Shown: positions 42,601 to 52,071, counted from the stretch's first letter. The stretch: DNA of 64,000 nt from Anaerolineales bacterium (GCA_003105035.1 PQAL01000043.1:1-64000), one strand, 5' to 3'. A program made the numbers and translations. The notes: generated by a model not told the origin, from the letters alone.

Positions 42601-45528
42601 CACGCTTTGGAAGCGGGCGGAAAGCGTCTGCTCTCCCGCCGGGTTGCCATCCCAATCAGCCACCAGGATGTTAAAACCGGCTTCAGCTTTGGCTGCAAAC
42701 GACCAGGCATCCGGATGGACCCCAATGTAGTATTCAGCCGGGTTCACATAAGCGGACGCTCGCGCACTTACCGGCATCCCACTTTCATCGGTCAAGGTGA
42801 CTTCCAGGATATACTCCTGGCGACCCGGCTTGCCTGGGGGTGTGATCGTCACGCTCGCCAGCCCCTTGGCATCCGTCCGCAGATCGCCGTCACTGATGAA
42901 TTCGCCCAACCCGTATGGAGAAAAGTGATAATTGTAGGCACTCAGCCAGCTGGTGTCCACGGGTCCCACCTGGTAGTTGGGGATGTCAAAATAAGAAGTC
43001 TGGCGGTACAGCGCCCAGTGCACTGGCTGGTTGTTCGCTGGAGCGTCGTAGAAGTAGCGGGCATTGATCGCTGCCAGCAACTGTGTGCCGCTGAGCACTT
43101 CGGTTGCTTGGAATGCAACCTGCAGGTCGACAACAGGTTTTCGGTAATCAGCCACCTTGAATACAACGTAGGTTGAATAATCGTGGTCATGGAAACCGTA
43201 GTCACCCGGGGTTGCGTCGATGGGTATGGTGTATTCACCCTCACCCGTACCATATTCCGAAAGAGGCACATCGAAGCTTGCCAGCGTTGCACCCATTGGG
43301 TCGTGAATTTCCAAACGGTATGAGCTGATATCTGGCAGTATATAATGCCCTTCGGAGACCTGCCTGGCTACTAATCGAAAATGCATCGTATCGCCGGGGC
43401 GGTAGATTGGCCGGTCTGTGTACAGGTACCCGGTGATATCCGATGGGTAAAAGCGCATCGTGATGTCGAAATCCCAGGGCGACACACCGTCGTACCAATG
43501 AGCCATGGCGAATCCGAATTTGTCCGTGCCTTGCTCCCCCAACACAACATAAGAGCTATTCGCCTTATTCGGATCGGTTTGAATAGGTTCTTCGAAAACT
43601 CCATCTCTGTCGGTTGCTCCGGAGCTCAGCACATCCCCATCTTGGCTATACACGGTGACGGGCAGGTCAGCTACGGGCGTATTGGTGGCGAGGTCGACTA
43701 CCCAGGCGAAGGCTTCCGTCGAGCTGGTTTTGAAGGTCGTCTGGTAAGGACTGACCGCCAGGATGAGTGTGTTATCGTAGCTATATGAGTTTGGCGGCGT
43801 CATGCGCATAAAATACAAGCCCGCCGGTAGGGGGTGCCCATCGGGCGAGACCGGGATGGTTACCGGGGTGGCCTCATTGAGCGGGGTCTCGGGATAGAAG
43901 GTCCACGAAACGGCATCCGCAGGGACGAAGTTCTGACGATTTTCATAATTATATGGATCCTGAATTTTCACCAGGTCTTCGATGGTTAGCGAGCCTATAC
44001 TGATGGGGATGGAAGGCGTGTTGGTCACCAGGGCCAGGATGCCGGTGTCTTCTGTGGTCAGAAATGCTGAGTCGGCGATGTAGGGGAATTGCACCGAGGC
44101 GTTCAACGAGCCAGTGCGGAAATGCAGCGTGAAGGGTTGGCCCAGCTTGCTGCCCCACAGGTCGGTCAGCTCGGGTGACACGGTCAGTGAATAATCCGTA
44201 TCTGGGTCGAATTGCCCATTGGCGTACAACGTCAGCGAGCCTTCATCCAACCATGACCCAAACCCCGGCACGTCTGGCTTAAAGGTCAGGTAATCCTTCA
44301 TCTCAGAAGTATCCACATATGATGAAAGGATCAGTCCAACGCCTTCATATTGGGCTTTGGTGCCTCCTTCAGGTGGCAGGCTGCCAAGGAGTGTCAGCTC
44401 CGATACCGTATGCCAGCTCTGTTGGATCTGGTTCCCCAGAGGAGTGCCGCCCAGCGCGGCTGCACCGGAACCGAGTATGGCTGTGTAAGAGCTGTCGCGC
44501 TTCAGTAAAACGGTGGGGGTAAACGTAAAAGTGGTGGAGATATCATTCCAACCTGTATTACCATCCATCGGCGTTCCGTCGCTGGCCTGCAGCGAGAAAT
44601 TTGCCTCCACACTGGCTTTATCCATTGAATAACTGAAATCCAACCGCACGGAAGCATCCAGGCGTACATTTTCTGTCCCGTTGTAGGGCATGCCAGACAC
44701 CAGGCGCGGCAAGGTGGTGTCGAATGCCCAGCCCGTTTTGGACTCCAACGGCGCTCCACTGGTGCTGGTTAGGTTCGGGTTGATGCTCACATAATAGTGC
44801 TTGCCCCCTGACAAACCAGGTGCAGGATAGAAAATATACGTGCTGGTGTTGATCCATTCACCCGTGCCCGAGGCAGTGGGGGTCAGGACAAACCCCGCCG
44901 GCAGGCTGGCAGGGTCTGCACCCAGTGCAACCACAGGCTGGTTAAAGCTCGCCACAATGGCTGAAGTGGGATCCACCTCCTGGGAATCTGGCGCGGGCAG
45001 GCTCTCTGTCAGGGCCAGGTAGCTGCTTGTATCGAATGAAAGGCTGATGGGTTGTTGCAAGGCCAGACCCTTGGTAGATTGCGCCGTTGCGGCAATGTTG
45101 ATGACCTGCGCGCTGCCGGGCTCCAGGGCAGTCTCAGGGGTGTAGGTGACGGTTGCATCATCCTTCCAGGAAAACTTTCCCTTGAGGGCTGGCTCGCCCG
45201 TCATTGCGCCTTGAACGGAAGTCCGTTGCATGGGCTGATTGAAATAAAAGGTGATTGGGTTTTTCAGCGCGATCTGCGCTCCTGGCAACGGGTCTGTCTC
45301 CACCAGTGCCGGAGGCAGGGTCTGTGGTACCGGCGGGGGCATTGTGGTCGGAGTGGCAGGCACCGAGGTCGGAATGGCAGGCACCGCAGCAGTCTCCACT
45401 GTCTTGGAGGGGGATGTCTGCCTGCAGCCTGCCAGCGATATGATCAGGCTGGACAGGATCAGAATGGATAAGATTTTAAAAGAAATAGAAGAATGTTGCC
45501 GGATTCCTGGCGCGGAATGGGAACACAT
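39607..45528 (-). CDS. Alpha-2-macroglobulin-like lipoprotein with Ig-like domains
   Basis: A 1973-residue surface protein. The lipobox SLAGC puts the lipidated Cys at 35. Several Big_5/Ig-like domains follow (repeated PITFYFNQPMQ-type motifs at about 90-470), then macroglobulin domains (YTDRPIYRPGDTMHFRLVAR near 705 is the MG signature). A helical toroid domain lies near 1470-1760 (LQNADGGWGWCRNSVSDAY). At the position of the thioester motif it has YYPSECTEPVLSS near 1480: Cys and Glu are kept but the Gln is Pro, so no thioester can form. A penicillin-binding partner (PbpC), common beside such genes, is absent. AAGGAGAG sets ATG 45528. Confidence 0.9.
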   Translation of the reverse strand: MCSHSAPGIRQHSSISFKILSILILSSLIISLAGCRQTSPSKTVETAAVPAIPTSVPATPTTMPPPVPQTLPPALVETDPLPGAQIALKNPITFYFNQPMQRTSVQGAMTGEPALKGKFSWKDDATVTYTPETALEPGSAQVINIAATAQSTKGLALQQPISLSFDTSSYLALTESLPAPDSQEVDPTSAIVASFNQPVVALGADPASLPAGFVLTPTASGTGEWINTSTYIFYPAPGLSGGKHYYVSINPNLTSTSGAPLESKTGWAFDTTLPRLVSGMPYNGTENVRLDASVRLDFSYSMDKASVEANFSLQASDGTPMDGNTGWNDISTTFTFTPTVLLKRDSSYTAILGSGAAALGGTPLGNQIQQSWHTVSELTLLGSLPPEGGTKAQYEGVGLILSSYVDTSEMKDYLTFKPDVPGFGSWLDEGSLTLYANGQFDPDTDYSLTVSPELTDLWGSKLGQPFTLHFRTGSLNASVQFPYIADSAFLTTEDTGILALVTNTPSIPISIGSLTIEDLVKIQDPYNYENRQNFVPADAVSWTFYPETPLNEATPVTIPVSPDGHPLPAGLYFMRMTPPNSYSYDNTLILAVSPYQTTFKTSSTEAFAWVVDLATNTPVADLPVTVYSQDGDVLSSGATDRDGVFEEPIQTDPNKANSSYVVLGEQGTDKFGFAMAHWYDGVSPWDFDITMRFYPSDITGYLYTDRPIYRPGDTMHFRLVARQVSEGHYILPDISSYRLEIHDPMGATLASFDVPLSEYGTGEGEYTIPIDATPGDYGFHDHDYSTYVVFKVADYRKPVVDLQVAFQATEVLSGTQLLAAINARYFYDAPANNQPVHWALYRQTSYFDIPNYQVGPVDTSWLSAYNYHFSPYGLGEFISDGDLRTDAKGLASVTITPPGKPGRQEYILEVTLTDESGMPVSARASAYVNPAEYYIGVHPDAWSFAAKAEAGFNILVADWDGNPAGEQTLSARFQSVTWVRTDPPPESMGYSFPTYKAVYTPVATSTLSTAADGTGRVVFTPPQAGTYQLDIDGDGTLTQVVIWVGGAGTSVWPSLPNQRIRLVPDKDGYQAGETAQVFVPNPFNDTALGLLTIERGSILDHQILHLEPGGSTIPMQLTKDEAPNVYVAVTLLGYDENGYPDFRQGYTNLTVDPSFNYLEVTLTSTPERTGPGEPVKFNLRITDADGKPVEGEFSLAVVDKAVLSLANPNAKDIYQAFYGNQALAVQTGLSLAASGQRLRYMPGGMGGGGGGEAPESVTRENFPDTAYWNAQIRTDANGEATVSINLPDSLTTWQVLVRGLTKETLVGETQIEVVTTQELLINPATPRFLVVGDHAQLAAVVQNNTENALEGMATLQASGFTLDDPGQISQPVSVPAYGRVRLEWWGSAEDVASVSLRFSVKAGNLQDAILVANGALPVLRYTAPQTFATSGSLPEAGERLELVSLPATFDAKQGSLDVELNPSLASAMLDSLEALKYYPSECTEPVLSSFLPNLVTYTTLQSFGIEAPDLKTSLDSNLEQALGKLLMLQNADGGWGWCRNSVSDAYISSYVLYGLATSQAVGIAVPSDTISNTVGFVTSSLVTPDSTAKAWMLDRQAFENYALKLAGAGNLESANELYQVRDRLSPWAKAFLALSLDLTSSSSDAIPTLISDLQATAIRSATGVHWEVTNPDWNNMTSTLSNSAIVLYTLAQLEPDSALIPDAVNYLMSNRQADGCWNSTYEDSWILLAMDEVMKGTGELNSNYTFGASLNGTQIASGEADGETQLSPVTTSQPIGNLFPNDPNSLTIQRQVGTGQLYYTAALNVSRPAEDVAPFNGGVSVSRSYYPYGSDLATATPISSARVGDKVVVRLVIILPTDAYHFKVEDYIPAGSEIYNTNIKTMQLGDMGEPLPLYDSTDPYRDGWAWWLFDAARIYDDHISWTAAYLLAGTYELTYTLNILQAGEYHLLPTHAWMVYFPEVQGNSAGGMLEIKP

Positions 45529-45619
45529 GGGCCTCTCTCCTTTTTGGAAGGGAATGGACCTTCCCAGTTGATTGGATTATAACACCCGCCCTTTAAGACG
45601 TCCGCCGGGCGGGATTTGT

Positions 45620-46852
45620 TCACCTCAGGCCCTGTTCCAGGTCTGCCAGGATGTCGGCCAGGTTTTCAACCCCCACCGAAAGGCGTACCAGCCCATCTGT
45701 GATACCCTGGTTCAGGCGGTCTGCCTTTGCTACCGGCCCGTGGGTCATGCTGGCTGGGTGCTCGATCAGTGTGTCCACCATACCCAATGAAACAGCCAGG
45801 GTGGCCAGCTTAACACGTTCCATCAGCCGTATCCCTGCTTGCATGCCACCCTTGAGCTCGAAAGACAGCATGCCGCCATAGGCGTGCATCTGCCGTGTGG
45901 CGATCTCGTGCCCGGGGTCACCTTCCAGGCCCGGATAATGCACTTCCGCCACCGCCGGGTGGCTCGACAGGAAGTGTGCCACCTGTAAGGCATTCTCACA
46001 GTGGCGCTGCATGCGCAGCTCAAAGGTCTTCAGCCCCAGGTTTGCCAGCCAGGCGTCGAAGGGGCTGGGGATACCGCCCAGGATCTTCACGAATTTGAAT
46101 AGCTCATCGTGGATATAGGCTGGGTGCGAGCTGACCACTGCCCCGCCGGTGAGTGTGCCATGCCCCGAAAGGAACTTGGTGGTGGAATGCATCACGATAT
46201 CCGCCCCCAGGCTGAGCGGCCTCTGGCAGTAGGGGGAGGCGAAGGTATTATCCACCGCCAGCCAGGCACCGTGCTGGTGGGCCAGCTCGGCCAGGGGCTT
46301 AAGCTCCACCACCGCCATGGTCGGGTTAGCTGGGGTCTCTGCATATGCCAGTTTAGCGTTGGGGTGTTGGTCAAAGGCAGATACCCAGCTGGAGGGGCTG
46401 GTGTCGTGCACCCAGCTCACCTGGATACCCAGGCTGGGAGCGATATCCTTAAGGAATGTGAACGTGGCGCTGTATACCGCTTCCTGTGCCACGATGGTAT
46501 CGCCGGCTTTTACTTTTGACAGAAGGACGGCCGTGATAGCCGCCATCCCCGAGCTGAAAACCTGACCGGCCACCAGATCGGCAGGCTGCACACCTGGCTG
46601 TGCACGCAGCAGATCCAGTCCTTCCATATAAGCGATTTTTTGGGCCAGCTGGTCGAGGTTGGGGTTGGCCAGGCGGGTGTAGTAATATCCGGGCTCTGTC
46701 CGGGCGACGATCCCGGCCCCCGTGGCAACATCCGTGAAATTGAACGTGGAAGTCTGATAGATGGGGCTCACGTGGCTGTGGTGAGGGTTTTCATCTTCCC
46801 CGACGTGGATGGCCAGGGTGCCGATGCTGTGGTTGGGCAAATATTGGTACAT
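45620..46852 (-). CDS. Cys/Met-metabolism PLP enzyme (cystathionine synthase/lyase type)
   Basis: A 410-residue fold-type I PLP enzyme. SPIYQTSTFNFTDV near 29-42 and YYYTRLANPNLDQLAQKIAY near 56-75 form the phosphate-binding and partner-subunit site. FSSGMAAITAVLLSKVKAGD near 98-117 begins the PLP pocket. AYAETPANPTMAVVELKPLA near 174-193 contains the aspartate-loop region, and HSTTKFLSGHGTLTGGAVVS near 231-250 contains the Schiff-base Lys. Cystathionine gamma-synthase, beta-lyase, methionine gamma-lyase and O-acetylhomoserine sulfhydrylase cannot be told apart here. AGGAG sets ATG 46852. A leader of about 198 bases precedes it. Confidence 0.9.
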   Translation of the reverse strand: MYQYLPNHSIGTLAIHVGEDENPHHSHVSPIYQTSTFNFTDVATGAGIVARTEPGYYYTRLANPNLDQLAQKIAYMEGLDLLRAQPGVQPADLVAGQVFSSGMAAITAVLLSKVKAGDTIVAQEAVYSATFTFLKDIAPSLGIQVSWVHDTSPSSWVSAFDQHPNAKLAYAETPANPTMAVVELKPLAELAHQHGAWLAVDNTFASPYCQRPLSLGADIVMHSTTKFLSGHGTLTGGAVVSSHPAYIHDELFKFVKILGGIPSPFDAWLANLGLKTFELRMQRHCENALQVAHFLSSHPAVAEVHYPGLEGDPGHEIATRQMHAYGGMLSFELKGGMQAGIRLMERVKLATLAVSLGMVDTLIEHPASMTHGPVAKADRLNQGITDGLVRLSVGVENLADILADLEQGLR

Positions 46853-47062
46853 ATATTGCTCCTGGTTTACAGAGGTTGTCCTCTAGGGTAGCGTCTGCTG
46901 GGTGCAGAGCATATGATTCTAAAGGCTATGTGCAGGGTTTGTTTACCAAAACCCTCCGTTCGCGATCGATTTGCCGCCTTCAGAAGCTGCTTTTTATATG
47001 GAAAGCTGAGCTACTGCGATCTGAGCTGAAGCGCCTCGCGGGAACCATACCCTAGGATTATA
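46853..47062 (-). promoter_or_regulatory. Long leader with promoter of the Cys/Met PLP gene
   Basis: On the minus strand TATAAT lies at 47062-47057, so the leader is close to 198 bases. It contains an AGGGTTT/AAACCCT hairpin near 46931-46954. I looked for SAM riboswitch signatures and found none. The rest of the divergent region, 47063-47154, holds nothing recognised. Confidence 0.4.
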
Positions 47063-47154
47063 CGTCTATGCGCGGTATCAGAGGTAACGATCCTGGATAC
47101 TAATCCAATTCTTAGCAAAATTGTCCTGATTTAGACGAATCACCTGGCACTCTT

Positions 47155-47163
47155 TGGTAAAAT
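47155..47163 (+). promoter_or_regulatory. Extended -10 promoter, leaderless start for the VanW gene
   Basis: TGG followed by TAAAAT, six bases before ATG 47170. No ribosome binding site is present. Confidence 0.6.
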
Positions 47164-47169
47164 CAACTT

Positions 47170-49065
47170 ATGACAACTCATCCCAACACCAGCGCCCGTC
47201 CCAGGATGGCGCATGCTCCCGCTACACCCGTTAAAGCCAGCCCTTTGGCACAGGCTGCCCTGGCATTATTTATTGGTTTCGTCTTACTGGCTGTGCTGAT
47301 CGCTTTGCTGCCTGGTTTCTATGCCCAAAGATATGCAGGACACATCTTTCAGGGTGTGGCCGTGGGTGGCGTGGATCTGTCAGGGATGACCACCGACCAG
47401 GCAGCTACCCTTCTTTCGGAGCAGCTGGATTACCCGCAGCGTGGCCGCATCGTTTTCCAGGAGGGCACCCAGCTGTGGCAGGCCACACCTGCTGAGCTCG
47501 GGCTGACCCTCGACGCCCGCACGACTGCCCTGGCAGCCTACAACCTGGGCCGCACTGGTAGTATGTCCATACGCCTGGGTGATCAGTGGCAGGCATGGTC
47601 TTCGGGTACTGACCTGGCGCCTTGGTTCGTGCTGGATAAAGGTGTGGCTCAGAATTACCTGCAGGGGATTGCCAGCCAGGTTGATAAACCCATCGTTGAA
47701 GCTAGCCTTGGTTTCAACGGGGTGGACGTGGTGGTAAATTCCGGCCAGGTTGGGCGCAGCCTGAATGTCCAGGCGGCAATGGACAGCCTGGATGCCCAGC
47801 TGAAAACCATGACGGACGGTATGGTTCCCCTGGTGGTGAATGAGACCCCCCCGGTCATCCTAGATGCCACCGCCCAGGCTGAGCTGGCCCGCAGCATGCT
47901 TTCGGCACCCCTCACCCTGCAGATTCCCAATGCCGAGCCCGGCGATCCGGGCCCCTGGTCCTTCGACCAGGCTGCCCTGGTCCAGATGTTAACCATCCAG
48001 CGGGTTAAGAGCGATACTGGCGAAGTCTACCAGGTGGGACTCAACCCCGAGTTATTGCGAACCTTCCTGCAGAATGTTGCCCCTTCCCTCAACCGTGACC
48101 CGCAGAATGCCCGCTTCATATTCAATGATGAAACCCGCCAGCTGGAGGTGATCCAACCAGCAGTCATTGGGCGGGGGATGGACGTTGGTTTGAGCTTGCA
48201 GCAGATCAACCAGCAGCTTCTGGAAGGCCAGCATACCATTAACCTGGTGATGCAGACTACCAACCCCCAGGTGCCAGATTGGACCACGGCTGCCGACCTG
48301 GGTATCACCGAGCTCACCAGCGAGTACACCTCATATTTTTACGGTTCCGATGCCGCGCGCATCCAGAATATCAACACGGCTGCTTCCCGCTTTCACGGGT
48401 TGCTGATTGCTCCGGGGGAGAGCTTCTCGATGGCAGCTACCCTGGGTGATGTGAGCCTGGATAACGGTTATGCTGAGGCACTGATCATCTTCGGTAACCG
48501 CACCATCAAGGGTGTGGGCGGTGGAGTTTGCCAGGTGAGCACCACCCTGTTCCGCACCGCTTTCTTCGGAGGCTATCAGATCGACGAACGCTGGTTCCAC
48601 GCCTACCGGGTGAAATACTACGAGCAAACTGCCAGTGGCGGGCATGACGAAGACCTGGCCGGGCTGGATGCGACCGTGTTTGCCCCGGATGTGGATTTTC
48701 GCTTCACCAACGATACACCTTACTGGCTGCTCATGGAGACCTACCCGGGGAAGAGTTCACTCACCTGGAAGTTCTATTCCACGTCCGATGGGCGCTCTGT
48801 AGATTGGAATACCAGCGGTTTACAGAATGTAGTCGAGCCACCGGATCCGCTTTATGAGGAAAATCCCGACCTGGCCCAGGGTGAGATCAAGCAGGTCGAT
48901 TGGGCGGTCGATGGTGCGGATGTGTCGGTGACCCGCACGGTCACCCGTGATGAGGTCGTGATCCACGGGGATATCTTTGACACACACTACATGCCCTGGC
49001 AGGCCAAGTACCAGTACGGCCCTGGCACGGAGGTGCCCACCCCCGAGCCGAGCCCCAACCCGTAA
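47170..49065 (+). CDS. VanW family protein with peptidoglycan-binding domains
   Basis: A 631-residue protein anchored by an N-terminal helix (about 25-52). Two copies of the domain often called PG_binding_4 follow; GVAVGGVDLSGMTTDQAATL near 62-81 is typical. The VanW domain spans about 385-545: FHGLLIAPGESFSMAATLGD, then IKGVGGGVCQVSTTLFRTAF and YYEQTASGGHDEDLAGLDAT. A C-terminal beta domain and a Pro-rich tail end it. The family takes its name from vancomycin-resistance loci, but its function is not established. It probably acts on cell-wall material outside the membrane. Confidence 0.92.
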   Translation: MTTHPNTSARPRMAHAPATPVKASPLAQAALALFIGFVLLAVLIALLPGFYAQRYAGHIFQGVAVGGVDLSGMTTDQAATLLSEQLDYPQRGRIVFQEGTQLWQATPAELGLTLDARTTALAAYNLGRTGSMSIRLGDQWQAWSSGTDLAPWFVLDKGVAQNYLQGIASQVDKPIVEASLGFNGVDVVVNSGQVGRSLNVQAAMDSLDAQLKTMTDGMVPLVVNETPPVILDATAQAELARSMLSAPLTLQIPNAEPGDPGPWSFDQAALVQMLTIQRVKSDTGEVYQVGLNPELLRTFLQNVAPSLNRDPQNARFIFNDETRQLEVIQPAVIGRGMDVGLSLQQINQQLLEGQHTINLVMQTTNPQVPDWTTAADLGITELTSEYTSYFYGSDAARIQNINTAASRFHGLLIAPGESFSMAATLGDVSLDNGYAEALIIFGNRTIKGVGGGVCQVSTTLFRTAFFGGYQIDERWFHAYRVKYYEQTASGGHDEDLAGLDATVFAPDVDFRFTNDTPYWLLMETYPGKSSLTWKFYSTSDGRSVDWNTSGLQNVVEPPDPLYEENPDLAQGEIKQVDWAVDGADVSVTRTVTRDEVVIHGDIFDTHYMPWQAKYQYGPGTEVPTPEPSPNP

Positions 49066-49092
49066 CACCACAATTTCATGAATCTAGCCGTA

Positions 49093-49147
49093 AATCTCGC
49101 AATGGCATTCGTACCCAGGCTGTTACGAGATTGCTTTTTAAGTGGTG
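49093..49147 (+). terminator. Possible terminator after the VanW gene
   Basis: AATCTCG at 49093-49099 pairs with CGAGATT at 49136-49142, followed by GCTTTTTAA. The loop of 36 bases is long for a terminator, so support is modest. Confidence 0.4.
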
Positions 49148-49338
49148 CTGGAAATCTCTGTCTTTTTTGGTGTCTGCCCTGAATAGCCACAATATTTGCA
49201 CGTAATAAAATTAAGCCGGGAATGCGCGGACTTTTAAGATAGAATATTCTTGTAAATCGACCAGGTACTTATTGATCAAGTTCCGTTTCTGGTCTGGATA
49301 GGTAATTACAAAAAAAGTTTTATTCCTTTGGAGGGATC

Positions 49339-49557
49339 ATGGTCAGTCAAGAATTGCTGGAGATATTACGCTGCCCAAACTGTGTGCGTGAAAAAGATGG
49401 CTTGTTGGATTATTACAAGGAATCCTGGCTGATCTGCCATGACTGTGATCGCAAATACCCAATCCGTGATGACATCCCGGTGATGCTGATCGATGAGGGT
49501 GACAAATGGATCAACACACCCCGCGAATCTTTGCCGGTGCCACCACCTGATAAATAA
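49339..49557 (+). CDS. Trm112-like zinc-ribbon protein
   Basis: A 72-residue protein with the Trm112/UPF0434 pattern. LLEILRCPNCVREKDGLL near 6-23 has the first Cys pair, SWLICHDCDRKYPIRDDIP near 29-47 the second, and VMLIDEGDKW closes the fold. In eukaryotes Trm112 is the activating subunit of several methyltransferases including Trm9, and bacterial members may play a similar part. GGAGGGATC precedes ATG 49339. TAGAAT at 49240-49245 is a possible promoter. A Trm9-like enzyme and Elp3 are encoded at 24321-26715. Confidence 0.88.
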   Translation: MVSQELLEILRCPNCVREKDGLLDYYKESWLICHDCDRKYPIRDDIPVMLIDEGDKWINTPRESLPVPPPDK

Positions 49558-49604
49558 GCCTGGCCCTCATCGCCGTCGCATTGGAACGTCTTATTGGTGT
49601 GGAT

Positions 49605-50189
49605 ATGGATAGTTATTTGGGTATATTATATGAGCTGAGCTGTGGGGAGGATGAACGGGCTGAAGAGGCTTTGACTCACCTGGGAGTATGGGGGCCGGAA
49701 CTGGTGGCGCCATTGCGCGAGCGTCTTCATCATCATGAAGCGGAGATACGCTGGTGGGCAGTTCGTGCCCTGGCTGAGATCAATGACGAGCGCGTGCCAG
49801 ACCTGCTGGTCAAGGCCCTGGCTGACCCTGACCAGGGGGTACGCTGGTGTGCTGGATTAGCGCTGCGTATGCACCCGGCAGCGCAGGCAATACCTGCCCT
49901 GTTACCTCTGCTGTCTGATGCGGATGCCCTTACCCGCCGGTTGGCTGGCGACGCCCTGGTAGCTATCGGCTCCCCAGCCGTGCCTGCCCTGCTGGAGCTG
50001 ATGCAAGCTGGCATACTCCCCGCCCGTCTCGAGGCAGTCCGCGCTTTGGCACACATCGGCGATGAGCGCGCCATCCCAGCTTTGTTCACCGCCCTGGATG
50101 ATGGCTCGGCGCTTATCGAGTATTGGGCCAGCGAGGGCCTGGAAAAGATGGGGGTGGGGATGGTGTTTTACCGCCCTGGTGAAGCTTAA
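49605..50189 (+). CDS. HEAT-repeat protein
   Basis: A 194-residue all-helical protein of about six HEAT repeats. The repeated pattern is clear: EIRWWAVRALAEINDERVPD, VRWCAGLALRMHPAAQAIPA, TRRLAGDALVAIGSPAVPA, ARLEAVRALAHIGDERAIPA, IEYWASEGLEKMG. It resembles phycobilisome-lyase-type HEAT proteins and is probably a protein-binding scaffold. Start choice is uncertain: ATG 49605 (weak GGTGTGG upstream) or TTG 49581. It follows the Trm112-like gene by about 50 bases, likely cotranscribed. Confidence 0.8.
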   Translation: MDSYLGILYELSCGEDERAEEALTHLGVWGPELVAPLRERLHHHEAEIRWWAVRALAEINDERVPDLLVKALADPDQGVRWCAGLALRMHPAAQAIPALLPLLSDADALTRRLAGDALVAIGSPAVPALLELMQAGILPARLEAVRALAHIGDERAIPALFTALDDGSALIEYWASEGLEKMGVGMVFYRPGEA

Positions 50190-50256
50190 TTTAGCCCTTT
50201 GATTGTTTTTAAAGCAATTACTATCAGTACTTATCTGTGTGTATCTGTGGCTGATA

Positions 50257-50754
50257 TTATCTATTTATCGCCCACACCAGCCAGATACCGATCATCGCCA
50301 GCCCGATCATGAAGCGCACCACGAAGGCTGCTCCCCACCCGATGGCCATGCCACGCAGCGACGCAAACGCTCGCCTGATATCCTTAAGTCGCAGGTACTC
50401 GATTAAAAACACCACCAGCGGTGTAGCGATGACGCCCCCGAACGGGGGGAAGAAGATAGTCCCCAGGATCCCCGCGGTCATCCCGATGGCCAGGGTAAGC
50501 CAGGTTGCACCTTCCTTGTGTGCTTTGGCAGCCATCAGCACATTATCGATGGTTGCCCCACTGACCATCAGGATGGTGAGCACCACCAGCAGGGCTATCC
50601 CCAAGGGTGTGAACCCGGTTACCAGGCCGTAAACCAGAGCGGCCAGCCAGATAACGACGATCCCCGGGAAAATGGGCACCACCAGCCCGAACAATCCCAC
50701 CACCATGACGATCAGGGTGAGCCAGAAGATGGATGCGGACAGCCAGGCTGGCAT
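50257..50754 (-). CDS. DUF456 membrane protein
   Basis: A 165-residue membrane protein with four or five helices and the DUF456 signature. Residues 20-40 (GLFGLVVPIFPGIVVIWLAA), a Gly-rich middle (IGMTAGILGTIFFPPFGGVI near 89-108) and LRGMAIGWGAAFVVRFMIGL near 134-153 are characteristic. The function of the family is unknown. It lies 18 bases after the serS stop on the same strand, so expression probably depends on the seryl T-box as well. Confidence 0.85.
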   Translation of the reverse strand: MPAWLSASIFWLTLIVMVVGLFGLVVPIFPGIVVIWLAALVYGLVTGFTPLGIALLVVLTILMVSGATIDNVLMAAKAHKEGATWLTLAIGMTAGILGTIFFPPFGGVIATPLVVFLIEYLRLKDIRRAFASLRGMAIGWGAAFVVRFMIGLAMIGIWLVWAINR

Positions 50755-50772
50755 ATCAACTCACGCTAGGAA

Positions 50773-52053
50773 CTATTTTGCTTCCGGGCGGATTAAATCA
50801 ACCCCGCCCATCCATGGGCGCAGCACTGGTGGCACCACCACGCTGCCATCCGCTTGCTGGTAATTCTCCAGCACGGCGATCAGTGTGCGTGGCATGCCCA
50901 GCCCTGAGCCATTCAGGGTGTGCACCAGGCGCAGTTTTCCGCCTTCCGTAGGGCGGTATTTGATGTTGGCGCGCCGGGCTTGGAAGTCACCCACGTTCGA
51001 AACCGATGAGACCTCCAGCCATTCCCCTACACCAGGTGCCCATACCTCAATATCATAGGTCATGCGTGCTCCAAAACCCAGGTCGCCGGTGCACAATTTT
51101 TTCACCCGGTAAGTCAGGCCCAGCTCAGCACACGTCTGTTCAGCGTCTGTGCGCATCTTCTCGTGCATCTGGTCCGACTCCTCCGGCTTGCAATAAATAT
51201 ACATCTCAACCTTGTCGAACTGGTGGCCGCGTTTAATGCCACGCACATCCCGCCCGGCGCTGATCTTCTCGCGCCTGAAGCAAGGGGTATAAGCCGTGTA
51301 ATAGCGCGGCAGGCTGGCTTCTTCCAGTACATCATCCATATGTAGCCCAGTCAGGGGCACTTCAGCCGTGGGCACCATCCACAGGTCATCCTCCACGTCG
51401 TGGTACAGGTTGTCTTCGAACTTGGGCAGCTGGCCTGCGCTGAACATGGTATGTTCCTTGACCATGAAGGGCGTGTACTTCTCGGTGTACCCCTGCCGAA
51501 TGTGCAGGTCGAGCATCCAGGCGATCAGGGCACGCTGCAGTCGTGCGCCTGCCCCGCTCAGCACATAGAAACGCGAGCCAGTGATCTTGACACCCTGCTC
51601 AAAATCCAGGATACCCAGGGTTGGTCCCAGGTCCCAGTGGGCTTTGGGCTCAAAATCGTATTCGGGGATCTCCCCGACCCCGCGTAGCACCACATTCTCG
51701 CTGTCGTCCTTTCCGTAGGGCGTACGCTCATCGGGGAGGTTGGGGATGCCCGCCAGGATAGCGCTCAGCTCATCCTCGATCGTCCGCAGGTTTTCGTCCA
51801 ACTGGCTGATGCGCTCGCCCACCTGGCGCATCGCTTCAATTTTTACCTGGCGTTCGCCGGGGTCCTTGGCTTTGCCGATCTCTTTGGACACAGCATTGCG
51901 CTGGGCTTTGAGAGTTTCAGCCTCCTGGATAATTTGCCGGCGTTGCTGGTCCAGCTCCAGGATCTGGTCGACCGGTGTCGCTTCCATCTGGCGGTCTGCC
52001 AGGGCTTTGCGCACCACGTCGGGTTGTTCACGGATGATATTGATATCTAGCAT
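50773..52053 (-). CDS. serS: Seryl-tRNA synthetase
   Basis: A 426-residue class II synthetase charging tRNA-Ser. The N-terminal coiled coil that contacts the tRNA variable arm is at about 25-105 ([20 protein letters not shown]). Motif 2 is seen in [20 protein letters not shown] near 265-284, and motif 3 in [20 protein letters not shown] near 380-399. [12 protein letters not shown] near 232 is a serine-binding signature. ATG 52053 follows GGAGGTG. The frame continues 41 codons upstream, but that part lies in the T-box leader and is not protein. Confidence 0.96.
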   Translation of the reverse strand: MLDINIIREQPDVVRKALADRQMEATPVDQILELDQQRRQIIQEAETLKAQRNAVSKEIGKAKDPGERQVKIEAMRQVGERISQLDENLRTIEDELSAILAGIPNLPDERTPYGKDDSENVVLRGVGEIPEYDFEPKAHWDLGPTLGILDFEQGVKITGSRFYVLSGAGARLQRALIAWMLDLHIRQGYTEKYTPFMVKEHTMFSAGQLPKFEDNLYHDVEDDLWMVPTAEVPLTGLHMDDVLEEASLPRYYTAYTPCFRREKISAGRDVRGIKRGHQFDKVEMYIYCKPEESDQMHEKMRTDAEQTCAELGLTYRVKKLCTGDLGFGARMTYDIEVWAPGVGEWLEVSSVSNVGDFQARRANIKYRPTEGGKLRLVHTLNGSGLGMPRTLIAVLENYQQADGSVVVPPVLRPWMGGVDLIRPEAK

Positions 52054-52071
52054 CTTGCACCTCCAAATAAC

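Noticed and set aside
46853-47062. SAM riboswitch upstream of the Cys/Met PLP gene
   Set aside because: The conserved SAM-I core words (for example GAGGGA...GCAACC) are not present on the minus strand.
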